The notes beneath the pieces are model-generated. The model made no database searches and was not told where the DNA came from. It saw nothing but the letters and a program-made list of their open reading frames with translations. The translations under genes and the position numbers were made by a program. A DNA stretch of 64,000 nucleotides from Saccharopolyspora rosea. Lineage in GTDB: Bacteria; Actinomycetota; Actinomycetes; Mycobacteriales; Pseudonocardiaceae. The stretch is taken from NCBI RefSeq assembly GCF_025643595.1, contig NZ_CP102826.1, positions 5,084,001-5,148,000 of the forward strand. Direction: 5' to 3'. This document shows positions 31,383-40,184 of this stretch, one piece after another (within the stretch, counting starts at the first letter, position 1; each line of letters opens with the position of its first letter).

Positions 31383-32174
31383 ATGCGGATCGCGTTGTGC
31401 CAGATCGTGTCGAGCCCGGACCCGGCGGCGAACCTCGAACTCGTCGCCGACGGCGTGCGCCGCGCCGCCGAGGCGGGCGCCGAGCTCGCCGTGTTCCCGG
31501 AGGCCACCATGGCGTGCTTCGGCGTGAAGCTCGCGCCGCTGGCCGAGCCGCTGGACGGCCCGTGGGCGACCGAGGTGCGGCGCCTGGCCGAGGAGGCGGG
31601 CGTGGCCGTGGTGGCCGGCATGTTCACCCCCGCCGACCAGGGCCGGGTCACCAACACGCTGCTGGTCACCGGCCGCGGGTTGGACACCCGCTACGACAAG
31701 GTCCACCTCTACGACGCGTTCGGCTTCGCCGAGTCCCGCACCGTCGCCCCCGGTTCCGAACCGGTGGTGGTCGAGCTCGGCGGCACCCGCGTCGGCCTGA
31801 CGACCTGCTACGACGTCCGCTTCCCCGGGCTGTACACGACGCTGGCCGACCGGGGCGCGTCGGTGATCGTCACGTCCGCGTCGTGGGGTGCCGGGGAGGG
31901 CAAGCGGGAGCAGTGGGAGCTGCTGGTCCGCGCTCGCGCGCTCGACTCCACGTCCTGGGTGGTGGCCTGCGGCCAGGCCGACCCGCGCAGCATCGGGCGG
32001 GAGCCGAGCGGCAAGGCCCCGACCGGCATCGGTCACAGCCTGGTCGCCACCCCGTTCGGCGCGGTGCACGCCCAGCTCGCCGATGCCCCGGACGTCCTCG
32101 TCGTCGACATCGACGAGGACACCGTCGAGCAGGCCCGCCGCACCGTCCCGGTGTTGGCCAACCGACGTTTCTGA
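31383..32174 (+). CDS. Nitrilase-superfamily carbon-nitrogen hydrolase
   Basis: Hydrolyses a nitrile, amide or N-carbamoyl bond. The 263-residue product contains the Glu-Lys-Cys triad: FPEAT (about residue 40), YDKVHLYD (about 106) and TTCYDVRFP (about 141). Spacing and the DVRFP motif resemble the omega-amidase/Nit2-like branch rather than true nitrilases. The ATG at 31383 is 37 bases from the candidate GntR operator. It presumably belongs to the same regulon as the MHS transporter and DUF2848 protein. Confidence 0.88.
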   Translation: MRIALCQIVSSPDPAANLELVADGVRRAAEAGAELAVFPEATMACFGVKLAPLAEPLDGPWATEVRRLAEEAGVAVVAGMFTPADQGRVTNTLLVTGRGLDTRYDKVHLYDAFGFAESRTVAPGSEPVVVELGGTRVGLTTCYDVRFPGLYTTLADRGASVIVTSASWGAGEGKREQWELLVRARALDSTSWVVACGQADPRSIGREPSGKAPTGIGHSLVATPFGAVHAQLADAPDVLVVDIDEDTVEQARRTVPVLANRRF

Positions 32175-32210
32175 TGCTCCCGGCCGTTCGTCCGCACCTG
32201 CGCCGCGCGG

Positions 32211-33113
32211 TCAGGCCCTGCGCCGGTGGACCAGGAACGCCAGGACCGCGGCCACCAGCAGGACGGCGGTGGTGAGCAGGCTGCCCTCGATGCCGAAGCC
32301 ACCGCCGGTCAGCAATGCCGCGCTGCCCGGGGCGCCGTGCACGTTCAGCACCGTGGCGGTGATGTCCATGCCGGACACGTGGATGCCGTAGACGTTGCCC
32401 TGGCACCAGTTCCACACCGCGTGGAACGCGCAGACGCCCCACAGCCCGCCCTCGGTGAGCGCCCAGAAGGCGAACACCACGGCGATGAGGAAGATGTTCA
32501 CCAGCGCGATGACGCTGACGTCGCTGTTCACCCCGTGCAGCGCGGTGAACACCACGCCCTGGAACGGGATCGCGACCGCGAGCCCCCACTTCCGGTGGGC
32601 GAGCTGGAGCAGGTAGCCGCGGGTGAGCACCTCCTCGGTGCTGGCTTGGGCGGCGAAGCCGACGAGCGCCAGCAGCGCCGGTGCGACCCGCGCGGACTCG
32701 CCGACGTCGAACTGTCCACTGAGGATGTTCACGCCGACGGGCAGCGACAGCGCCACCAGGCCCGCCAGCGCGCCCAGCACCAGCCGGGCACCGATCCGCC
32801 GGGCGGGGAAGAACCCGACGCTGCCGAACGGTCGCCGCTCCTTGAGCAGGATCCACAGCGCCAGCAGGGCGCTCGCGCCGAGGAAGCTGAACAGCGTCGC
32901 GAGCTGCGCGGAGATCCCCATCGGTCGCCGCACCGCCCCGGGTGGCACCCCCAGCAGCGGGAACAGCACCAGCAACGTGGCCGTCTGCCCGACGAGCAGG
33001 CACACCACCACCACGACCAGCCCGAGCACCGGCCCGGTCGGCCTGCGGGCCCGCTCGATCCCTCCGGGCACCGGCGGCACGACCACCGGCTCCTGCTGCT
33101 CCGCGACGCTCAC
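32211..33113 (-). CDS. CPBP-family intramembrane metalloprotease
   Basis: Membrane protein of 300 residues with about eight hydrophobic helices. The three CPBP (Rce1-like) motifs are present: STEEVLTRGY (EExxxR), ALHGVNSD, and AFHAVWNW (HxxxN). Family members cleave membrane peptides or act in bacteriocin immunity; the substrate here is unknown. The start is GTG at 33113, convergent with the nitrilase. Confidence 0.85.
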   Translation of the reverse strand: MSVAEQQEPVVVPPVPGGIERARRPTGPVLGLVVVVVCLLVGQTATLLVLFPLLGVPPGAVRRPMGISAQLATLFSFLGASALLALWILLKERRPFGSVGFFPARRIGARLVLGALAGLVALSLPVGVNILSGQFDVGESARVAPALLALVGFAAQASTEEVLTRGYLLQLAHRKWGLAVAIPFQGVVFTALHGVNSDVSVIALVNIFLIAVVFAFWALTEGGLWGVCAFHAVWNWCQGNVYGIHVSGMDITATVLNVHGAPGSAALLTGGGFGIEGSLLTTAVLLVAAVLAFLVHRRRA

Positions 33114-33202
33114 CGCTGTCCCCACATCCCACGACGCTCCATGGCGGGCACGCAGCGTAGCACCGCACCACTCCTGGTGACCGGCGCGGCGGGGGCGGGC
33201 GG

Positions 33203-34054
33203 TCAGTCCATGTCCAGCCCGAGGTCCAGAGCCGGTGCGGAGTGGGTGAGGCCGCCGACGGCGAGGTAGTGCACCCCGGTCTCGGCGTAGGCGCGGGCGC
33301 GGTCGAGGGTCAGACCGCCGGAGGCTTCCAGCTCGGTGCGCGGCGCGGTGGCCGCGGTGCGGCGCACCGCTTCCGCGCACTGCTCGGGCGTGAAGTTGTC
33401 CAGCAGCACCAGTGCCACGTCCTCGGCCAGCACCGCGTCGAGTTCGTCCAGTGTGGACACCTCGACCTCCATGGGCAGGTGCGGGGCGTGCGCGCGGCAG
33501 GCGCGGACCGCCGCGACGACCCCGCCCGCGGCGAGCACGTGGTTGTCCTTGATCAGCAGCGCGTCGCCCAGGCCCATCCGGTGGTTGACCCCGCCGCCGC
33601 AGCGCACCGCGTACTTCTGCAGCGCCCGCAGGCCGGGCAGCGTCTTGCGGCTGTCCCGGACGCGGCACCCGGTCCCGGCCACCGCGTCGACCCAGCGGGC
33701 CGTCTCGGTGGCGATCCCGGACAGGTGGCACAGCAGGTTCAGCGCGGTGCGCTCGGCGGTGAGCAGGCCGCGCACCGGCGCCTTGACCCGCAGCGCGCAG
33801 TCGCCGGGGTCGAGGGCGTCGCCGTCCTGCCGCTCGGCGAGCGCGGTCCAGCCGTCCGCGCCCAGCACCTCGTCGAGGACCATCCGCACCAGCGGCAGTC
33901 CGGCGACCACTCCGGCGCGCCGGGTGTTGAAGGCGCCCTCGGCGACGGACTCGGCGGGCACCGTCGCCTCCGTGGTGGCGTCCGGGCCGTACCGCAGGTC
34001 CTCGGCGAGCGCGGTGCGCACCACCTCGCGGGCAACGGACTCGTCCAGGCTCAT
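33203..34054 (-). CDS. nadC: Nicotinate-nucleotide pyrophosphorylase (quinolinate phosphoribosyltransferase)
   Basis: Third enzyme of de novo NAD synthesis: quinolinate plus PRPP gives nicotinate mononucleotide. The 283-residue product shows DSRKTLPGLRALQKYAV, HRMGLGDALLIKDNH and the EASGGLTLD phosphate loop. The ATG at 34054 overlaps the nadB stop (ATGA). It is the last gene of nadA-nadB-nadC. Confidence 0.95.
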   Translation of the reverse strand: MSLDESVAREVVRTALAEDLRYGPDATTEATVPAESVAEGAFNTRRAGVVAGLPLVRMVLDEVLGADGWTALAERQDGDALDPGDCALRVKAPVRGLLTAERTALNLLCHLSGIATETARWVDAVAGTGCRVRDSRKTLPGLRALQKYAVRCGGGVNHRMGLGDALLIKDNHVLAAGGVVAAVRACRAHAPHLPMEVEVSTLDELDAVLAEDVALVLLDNFTPEQCAEAVRRTAATAPRTELEASGGLTLDRARAYAETGVHYLAVGGLTHSAPALDLGLDMD

Positions 34055-35655
34055 GCCGCCGTCCTCTCGATTCCGCCGGGGGTGTGGATGAGCCGTCCTG
34101 CCACGTCCAGCCGCAGCACCGTGCTGCGCCGCCAGCGCAGGTCGTCGGTCGCGGGGTGGTCGGTGCGCCGGTGGCAGCCGCGGGACTCGGTGCGCAGCCG
34201 CGCCGCCGCCAGCAGCGCCTGCGCGGTCAGCGCCATCGAGGCGTCCTCGGCCGCCCGCCGCGTCCGGAGTGGACGGACGACGGCGGCGCGGTCCAGCACC
34301 GCCGCGGCCTCGGCGAGCCCGGTCGCGTCGCGGCCGATCCCGGCGTACCGGCTCATGGTGCGCTGCAACAGGTCGCGGTGGACCACCGGCATCGCCGGGA
34401 CGACCGCCTCGCCCGCGCACCGGCGCACCAGCAACCCGCTGCGCAGGTCCCGGGCGACCGCCGCGGCCGCCCGCTCGCCGACGACGAGCCCTTCCAGCAG
34501 GCTGTTCGACGCCAGCCGGTTGGCGCCGTGCAGCCCGGTGCAGGCGACCTCGCCCGCCGCGTACAGCCCGGCGACCGCGGTGCGTCCATCCACTGTGGAC
34601 ACGACACCGCCGCACGAGTAGTGCGCCGCGCTCGTCACCGGGATCGGTTCGCGGACCGGGTCGATGCCGGCGGCGCGGCACGCCGCGTGCACGGTCGGGA
34701 ACCGGTCGGCGAACCCGCGTCCGATGCCGGTCGCGTCCAGGTAGACGTGCTCGGCGCCGGTCTCGGCGGCGCGCCGGTTGATCGCCGCGGAGACGACGTC
34801 GCGCGGTGCGAGGTCCTCCAGCGGGTGCTCCCCGGCCATCACGCGCCTGCCGCGCACGTCGACCAGCACGGCACCCTCGCCGCGCACCGCCTCGGTGACC
34901 AGCGGCCGACGCCCGCCCCCGCTGTCCGGTGCGTACAGGACGGTGGGGTGGAACTGGACGAACTCCAGGTCGGCGACGGTCGCGCCCGCGCGCAGCGCCA
35001 GCGCGACACCGTCCGCGGTGGACACGTCCGGGTTCGTGGTGGCCGCGTAGAGCTGCCCGAGCCCGCCGGTCGCCAGCAGCACCGCCGGGGCGTGCAGCAC
35101 CCCGGGACGTCCCTCGGCGTCCAGCGCCAGCGCGCCCGCGACGGCTCCGCCGTCGCCGTGCAGCAGCTCCACGACGCAGTGCCGCTCCAGCAGCGGGATC
35201 CCGCCCTCGCGCGTCGCCGCGGACAGGGCGCGCTGCACCTCGGCACCGGTGGCGTCCCCGCCCGAGTGGATCACCCGGAACGCGCTGTGCCCGCCCTCCC
35301 GGGTGCGCGCCAGCGCACCGCCGGCCGACGCGTCGAACCGCGCGCCCGCACCGCGCAACCGCTCGACCGCCGCCGCACCGGCGGCCAGGATCTCCCGCAC
35401 CGCCTCGCGCGAGCACAGCCCGGCGCCGGCGGTCAGGGTGTCCTCGACGTGCCGGTGCAGGCTGTCGCCCGCGTCGTGCTCGTCCGGCCGGACCACCGCG
35501 ATGCCGCCCTGCGCCCAGCCGGTGTTGCCCGCCGACGCGCCGTCCTTGCCGACCACCAGCACCCGCAGGCCCAGCTCGCGCGCCCGCAGCGCGGCGGTCA
35601 ACCCGGCCACCCCGGTCCCGACGACCACCAGGTCGGCCCCGGCCTCCCAGGTCAT
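34051..35655 (-). CDS. nadB: L-aspartate oxidase
   Basis: FAD enzyme oxidising aspartate to iminosuccinate, which NadA condenses with DHAP. The 534-residue protein has the FAD-binding [13 protein letters not shown] at the N-terminus, HPTVLY, the catalytic-face HYSCGGV, and the [15 protein letters not shown] late FAD motif. It overlaps both nadA and nadC by 4 bases. Confidence 0.95.
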   Translation of the reverse strand: MTWEAGADLVVVGTGVAGLTAALRARELGLRVLVVGKDGASAGNTGWAQGGIAVVRPDEHDAGDSLHRHVEDTLTAGAGLCSREAVREILAAGAAAVERLRGAGARFDASAGGALARTREGGHSAFRVIHSGGDATGAEVQRALSAATREGGIPLLERHCVVELLHGDGGAVAGALALDAEGRPGVLHAPAVLLATGGLGQLYAATTNPDVSTADGVALALRAGATVADLEFVQFHPTVLYAPDSGGGRRPLVTEAVRGEGAVLVDVRGRRVMAGEHPLEDLAPRDVVSAAINRRAAETGAEHVYLDATGIGRGFADRFPTVHAACRAAGIDPVREPIPVTSAAHYSCGGVVSTVDGRTAVAGLYAAGEVACTGLHGANRLASNSLLEGLVVGERAAAAVARDLRSGLLVRRCAGEAVVPAMPVVHRDLLQRTMSRYAGIGRDATGLAEAAAVLDRAAVVRPLRTRRAAEDASMALTAQALLAAARLRTESRGCHRRTDHPATDDLRWRRSTVLRLDVAGRLIHTPGGIERTAA

Positions 35656-36659
35656 TCGCCACCTCCCGGACGGCCGATCGAGATCATCCGCTCCACCGAG
35701 GCCCGCGCGCGTTCGGCGGTCCCGGCGGGCACGTCGACCTCGTCGGCGCCCTCGCGCAGGCAGCGCAGCAGCGCCCCCGGGGTGATCATCTTCATGTACC
35801 GGCAGGAGGCGCGGTCGTTGACCGCGCGGAAGTCGACCTCGGGCGCGGCCCGGCGCAACTGGTGCAGCATCCCGACCTCGGTGGCCACCAGCACCGACCG
35901 GGCACCGGTGCGCCGCGCGGCGTCCAGCATCCCGCCGGTGGACAGGATCTTGACCCGCTCCGGCGGCACGGTCCCCTCCCCCGCCAGGTACAGCGCGGAC
36001 GTGGCGCAGCCGCACTCGGGGTGGATGAACAGGTCGGCGTCCGGGTCGGCGGCCGCCCGCTCGGCCAGCTCCGGACCGTTGATCCCGGCGTGCACGTGGC
36101 ACTCACCGGCCCACACGTGCAGGTTCTCCCGGCCGGTGGCGCGGCGGACGTGCGCGCCGAGGAACTGGTCCGGGCAGAACAGCACCTCCTGCTCGGGCGG
36201 GACCGAGCGCACCACGTCGACGGCGTTGGACGAGGTGCAGCAGACGTCGGTCTCGGCCTTCACCTCGGCGGTGGTGTTCACGTAGGACACCACCACCGCA
36301 CCGGGGTGCTCCGCCTTCCACTCGCGCAGCTGCTCGGCGGTGATCGAGTCGGCCAGCGAGCAGCCCGCCCGCTGGTCCGGGATGAGCACCGTCTTGTCCG
36401 GGCTGAGGATCTTCGCGGTCTCGGCCATGAAGTGCACGCCGCAGAAGACGATCGTGCTCGCCGAGCTCTCGGCCGCGATCCGGCTCAGCGCGAGCGAGTC
36501 GCCGGTGTGGTCGGCGATGTCCTGGATCTCGGGCAGCTGGTAGTTGTGCGCGAGCAGGACCGCGTCCCGCTCCTCGGCGAGCCTTCGCACCTCGCGGGCC
36601 CATTCGGCGTCCGGCGTCACGCCGGCGTAGGCCCGCTCCCACGTGGCAGTCGCGGCCAT
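35652..36659 (-). CDS. nadA: Quinolinate synthase
   Basis: [4Fe-4S] enzyme that makes quinolinate from iminosuccinate and DHAP. The 335-residue product has [25 protein letters not shown], the cluster cysteines in [16 protein letters not shown] and HPECGC, and the NTTAEVKAE loop. The ATG at 36659 is preceded by GGAGGACGAG. It diverges from the probable NrtR gene with a palindrome in between. Confidence 0.95.
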   Translation of the reverse strand: MAATATWERAYAGVTPDAEWAREVRRLAEERDAVLLAHNYQLPEIQDIADHTGDSLALSRIAAESSASTIVFCGVHFMAETAKILSPDKTVLIPDQRAGCSLADSITAEQLREWKAEHPGAVVVSYVNTTAEVKAETDVCCTSSNAVDVVRSVPPEQEVLFCPDQFLGAHVRRATGRENLHVWAGECHVHAGINGPELAERAAADPDADLFIHPECGCATSALYLAGEGTVPPERVKILSTGGMLDAARRTGARSVLVATEVGMLHQLRRAAPEVDFRAVNDRASCRYMKMITPGALLRCLREGADEVDVPAGTAERARASVERMISIGRPGGGE

Positions 36660-36732
36660 CTCGTCCTCCCCACCGCCAGCCGCGGAGACCACCGCGGCTT
36701 GCGAGCACACCCCGGACCCGGCGGACCCGGAG

Positions 36733-36755
36733 GTTTTCGCCTTAGGAACGAAAAC
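36733..36755. promoter_or_regulatory. Palindromic operator candidate for NrtR upstream of nadABC
   Basis: GTTTTCG-CCTTAGGAA-CGAAAAC: perfect 7-bp arms around a 9-bp spacer that itself contains CCTTAGG. It lies 73 bases upstream of the nadA ATG and directly before the divergent NUDIX/HTH gene. Its position fits an NAD-responsive NrtR repressor controlling both directions. Confidence 0.65.
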
Positions 36756-37472
36756 GTGCCCCATCGTAGCACCGGCGTCCACCTGGACAATTGCGACGTG
36801 GGTCACGAGGTTCTCGCCGGGGTGCTGCAGATACGCGACGGCCGGTTGCAGGTGCTGCTCTGGCAGCGGGCCCGGGAGCCGCACCTGCACCGCTGGTCGC
36901 TGCCCGGTGGCAGGCTCGCCGCCACCGAGGACGTGGAGACCTCCATCCGCCGCCAGCTCGCGGAGAAGGTCGACGTGCACAAGCTGACCCACGTCGAGCA
37001 GCTCGCGGTGTTCAGCGACCCCGACCGCGTGCCCGGCCACCGCGTGGTGGCCACCGCCTTCCTCGGTCTGGTCCCCTCCGACACCGACCCCGAGGTGCCC
37101 GCCGACACCCGCTGGCACGCCGTGGACGAACTGCCCGAGACCGCCTTCGACCACCACCGGATCGTCCTGGCCGCGCGGGAACGGCTGCGCGCCAAGCTGT
37201 CCTACACCAACATCGGCTTCGCGCTGGCGCCCGCGGAGTTCACCATCTCCGAACTGCGCCGCCTCTACTCCGCCGCCCTCGGCTACCAGGTGGCGGCGAC
37301 GAACCTGCAACGCGTGCTGGCCCGCCGCGGTGTGCTCCAGCCCACCGGCCGCACCGTTCCCGCTGGTCCGGCCGGAGGCCGACCGCCCGCGCTGTTCCGG
37401 TTCACCTCGCGCGACCTGCAGGTCACCGACCCGTTCGCGGTCTTCCGCCCGCCCAGCGGCAGCGTCGGCTGA
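36756..37472 (+). CDS. nrtR: NrtR-like transcriptional regulator (degenerate NUDIX domain plus winged HTH)
   Basis: Probable repressor of NAD synthesis. The N-terminal NUDIX-like domain ([12 protein letters not shown], then [10 protein letters not shown]) lacks the REUXEEXGU glutamates of active hydrolases, as in NrtR proteins that bind ADP-ribose as effector. The C-terminal part ([21 protein letters not shown] onward) is the NrtR-type winged HTH. The GTG at 36756 is taken because homologue-like residues (HLDNCDV) precede an alternative GTG at 36798; neither has a clear ribosome-binding site. Divergence from nadABC supports the call. Confidence 0.8.
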   Translation: MPHRSTGVHLDNCDVGHEVLAGVLQIRDGRLQVLLWQRAREPHLHRWSLPGGRLAATEDVETSIRRQLAEKVDVHKLTHVEQLAVFSDPDRVPGHRVVATAFLGLVPSDTDPEVPADTRWHAVDELPETAFDHHRIVLAARERLRAKLSYTNIGFALAPAEFTISELRRLYSAALGYQVAATNLQRVLARRGVLQPTGRTVPAGPAGGRPPALFRFTSRDLQVTDPFAVFRPPSGSVG

Positions 37473-37516
37473 TCGATGGCCGGGACCGACCCCCCGGACG
37501 TAGGTTGGGACACGTG

Positions 37517-38185
37517 ATGGACACGCTGCCGCTGTTCCCGCTGGGTTCGGTCCTGCTGCCCGGCGGTCACCTGCCGTTGCACGTCTTCGAGTCGCGCTAC
37601 CGGCAGTTGGTCGAGGACCTGGTCAACGAGGTGGTGCCGGACCGCCGGTTCGCCGTGGTGGCCATCCGGCAGGGCTGGGAGGTCGGCGAGGACAACGTGG
37701 ACTCGATGTACGACGTCGGGTGCACGGCGACGCTGGACCAGGTCCGCCAGCTGCCCGAGGGCCGCTTCGACGTCAGCGCCACCGGGGAACGCCGGTTCCG
37801 GCTGTTGCAGATCGACCGGCACGCCGCGCCCTACCTGATGGCCCGCGTGGAGTGGATGCCCGACACCGAGCCCGAGAACGCCGCACCGCGCGAGCGCTTG
37901 GTGGCCTCCGCCCGCGCCGCCCACGAGCGCTACCACTCCACCGGCCTGCGCGGCCGCCAACCGGTGGAAACCGACGACGTCGACCCCGGCGCGCTGGCCT
38001 ACGCGCTCGCCGACGACTGCGTGCTCACCGTCGAGGACCGCCAGGAACTGCTCGGCGAGACCGATCCGCTGGCGCGGCTGCGGCTGGTCCGGCGCTTCCT
38101 GCTGCGCGAAGCCGAGTTCCTGCGCGAACTGCGCGCGGTGCCCGCCCCGCTCGCCGAGTTCGCGCAGAGCACCAGCGTGAACTGA
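37517..38185 (+). CDS. LON substrate-binding (N-terminal) domain protein
   Basis: Stand-alone LON/PUA-like domain without ATPase or protease parts, 222 residues. The opening [20 protein letters not shown] and FESRYRQLV are characteristic, with the VGCTATL and [14 protein letters not shown] strands after them. Function in bacteria is unknown, possibly substrate recognition. The start is ATG at 37517, with GTG one codon earlier as an alternative. It is followed 37 bases later by the anchored protein gene. Confidence 0.85.
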   Translation: MDTLPLFPLGSVLLPGGHLPLHVFESRYRQLVEDLVNEVVPDRRFAVVAIRQGWEVGEDNVDSMYDVGCTATLDQVRQLPEGRFDVSATGERRFRLLQIDRHAAPYLMARVEWMPDTEPENAAPRERLVASARAAHERYHSTGLRGRQPVETDDVDPGALAYALADDCVLTVEDRQELLGETDPLARLRLVRRFLLREAEFLRELRAVPAPLAEFAQSTSVN

Positions 38186-38222
38186 GCCCGACCGGTTCGC
38201 CCGGACCGCTAAGATCACGCGC

Positions 38223-39161
38223 ATGTCTTCACCTGGCGGGAACTGGGGCCCGCACCAGCCGGGACAGCAGTACGACCCGAGCACCGGACAGCCCGCGCAC
38301 GGCCGGCCCGCCGGGTTCCAACCCGGCCAGTACCAGGGGTTCGGCGCGTTCGACCAGCGCCAGCAGCAGCCGTACCCGGGAATGGTCACCGGTTACCCGG
38401 GGCAGCGGCGGCGCCGGACCGGGATGGTGATCGCCGCGGTCTCGCTGGCCGCCGTGGCGGTGGTCGCCATCGTCACCACGGTCGTCGTGCTCAACACCGG
38501 CAGCCGCCGCGGCCAGGCCCAGCGGCCGGTGGGCAGCCCCACGACGTCGGCCACCAGCGCACCCGCCAGCAGCGCCGAGACGTCGTCCGCACCGGCCGCC
38601 GTGCCAGCGATCGTCCCCGGCTGGCAGGCGGTGCCCGTGCCCAAGCGCGGAGCCGTCTACGACGCCCCGCAGGACTGGACGCTGGAGACCCCGGACGACA
38701 TCATCGGCTTCGGCCCGGCCGACGACCCGGTCACCATGACCGGGGTCTCGGTGTACAAGAAGGGCTTCTGCCCGGGCAAGAGCTCCAGCTACCGGGCCAT
38801 CGCGGGAGCGACGGCCCGCAAGGGTCCGTCGGACGCGGCGGTCGCCACCGCGACCGCGCAGAAGTTCGCCGACCTGGCCTACTCGGCCGGCGACCGGAAA
38901 CCGCAGGTCGCCATGGGCCCGGCGGAACCGGTGCAGCTGCCCGGCGGCATCGCGGCCAGCCGCGTCACCGCGACCGTCACGCACCCCGCGCCCGGGCCGT
39001 GCGACGCACCGACCGAGGCGGTCACGGTGATCGCCACCAACAACGACGGTCAGGCGTCGGTGGTCTTCCTCGGCACGGCCGAGCAGAACGCCCCGGACAC
39101 GCTGCCCGACCCCACCGGCACGCTCCAGCGGATGGCGATGTCCTTCCGCCGCGCGGCGTGA
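38223..39161 (+). CDS. Anchored extracytoplasmic protein with proline/glutamine-rich N-terminus
   Basis: Unknown function. Residues 1-60 are Pro/Gln/Gly-rich and cytoplasmic, RRRR precedes one TM helix (about 67-90), then a Ser/Thr/Ala-rich spacer leads to a folded extracytoplasmic domain of about 180 residues with two pairs of cysteines-like positions (GFCPGKSSS, GPCDAPTEA). The design is typical of actinobacterial DUF8017-like surface proteins, but I do not assign a family with confidence. The stop TGAG runs into an intergenic repeat. Confidence 0.75.
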   Translation: MSSPGGNWGPHQPGQQYDPSTGQPAHGRPAGFQPGQYQGFGAFDQRQQQPYPGMVTGYPGQRRRRTGMVIAAVSLAAVAVVAIVTTVVVLNTGSRRGQAQRPVGSPTTSATSAPASSAETSSAPAAVPAIVPGWQAVPVPKRGAVYDAPQDWTLETPDDIIGFGPADDPVTMTGVSVYKKGFCPGKSSSYRAIAGATARKGPSDAAVATATAQKFADLAYSAGDRKPQVAMGPAEPVQLPGGIAASRVTATVTHPAPGPCDAPTEAVTVIATNNDGQASVVFLGTAEQNAPDTLPDPTGTLQRMAMSFRRAA

Positions 39162-39284
39162 GCCTGTCTTCCCGTCTTTGAACCTGCTGTCGGAAGGGGC
39201 GTGGCACGCGGCGGGCTTCCTCTTCCGGTCAGAGGTCCCGCCACCGCCACCGCCACCCACGACGAGTTCGAAGACGAGTGCTCA
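39159..39284 (-). repeat. Intergenic repeat linking two convergent stop codons
   Basis: On the plus strand the upstream gene ends TGAGCCTGTCTTCCCGTCTT. On the minus strand the DUF2567 gene ends TGAGCACTCGTCTTCGAACT followed by CGTCGTGGGTGGCGGTGGCGG. Both ends therefore carry the stop-fused tail sequence, making inverted ends about 125 bp apart with the GGCGGTG block inside. The terminator module is not present in this copy. Confidence 0.7.
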
Positions 39285-39899
39285 GCGGCGCCGCCCGAGG
39301 TCGTCGAACCCGTTCCAGGACGCGGCCACTCCGTAGGTCAGGGCGAACCCGAGCGGCTGGGCGAGCAGCGCCCAGCCGGTGGCGATCTCGGGTGCGGTCC
39401 GGATCAGGTCCCCGACCGCCGGGTGCGCCGGGATCGGGTACAGCCCCGCGGCGAACGACGCTCCCATCCGCACGCCCAGCCACGCGGCCACCAGCGACCC
39501 CAACGTCCCCGCGACGAGCAGCACGGGACCGCGCCGACGACGCGGCATCCACAGGACGGCGGCGGTCAGCACGCCCGCGGCGAACCCCAGCAGCAGGAAG
39601 ATCCCCAGCGCGTCGAAGTCGTGGTAGCTCTCCACCAGCAGCGGGGTCAGCCCGCCGCGGGCGTCGAGCACGCTCTGCTGGGGCGGCACGAGCTGCGCCC
39701 ACAGCCAGCCGAGCGGCACGCCGACCAACGACACCAGCGACAACGCGCTCACCGCGGGCAACAGGTCGGCCTTGACGACCACCCGCGGTACGGGCTCGAC
39801 GAGGCGGGGCACCAGCGGCTCCTCCTCCGGCCCCTGCGGAGGCGGGATCCGCGCGGGTGCCGCGCGCGTGCCGTTCGACTCCACCGGCCTGTCAGGCAC
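39282..39899 (-). CDS. DUF2567 membrane protein
   Basis: A 205-residue membrane protein with four hydrophobic helices and a proline-rich N-terminus. The visible pattern (GVPLGWLWAQLVPP, FDALGIFLLLGFAAGVLTA, WLGVRMGASFAAGLYP) fits the DUF2567 family of actinobacteria, whose function is unknown. The start is GTG at 39899, with AAGGAGGT seven bases upstream. It diverges from aftA across 285 bp. Confidence 0.75.
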   Translation of the reverse strand: MPDRPVESNGTRAAPARIPPPQGPEEEPLVPRLVEPVPRVVVKADLLPAVSALSLVSLVGVPLGWLWAQLVPPQQSVLDARGGLTPLLVESYHDFDALGIFLLLGFAAGVLTAAVLWMPRRRRGPVLLVAGTLGSLVAAWLGVRMGASFAAGLYPIPAHPAVGDLIRTAPEIATGWALLAQPLGFALTYGVAASWNGFDDLGRRR

Positions 39900-40184
39900 G
39901 CCGCCGACCTCCTTCGTCCGTCCGTCAGTCCCGGCACGTCACCCTAGCGCGGCCGCACCGCCCCACCGCGTCACCCGATGGGAGAAGATCAGCCCGCTGC
40001 GACACCCCACCGGCCACTCGCGCCCCGGAACCGGCGGGGCGGCGGATTCCGCCGCGGCGGTATGGAGAACGGCGCGGGTCCGCGGGAACTGCGGGCGACG
40101 GGCATCACCCGATGGCGGGTGGCCCGGTGCACATCAATTATTCTGCGCGGGCACCCTCTGTCAGCCATCGCCGAAGGACGTGCT

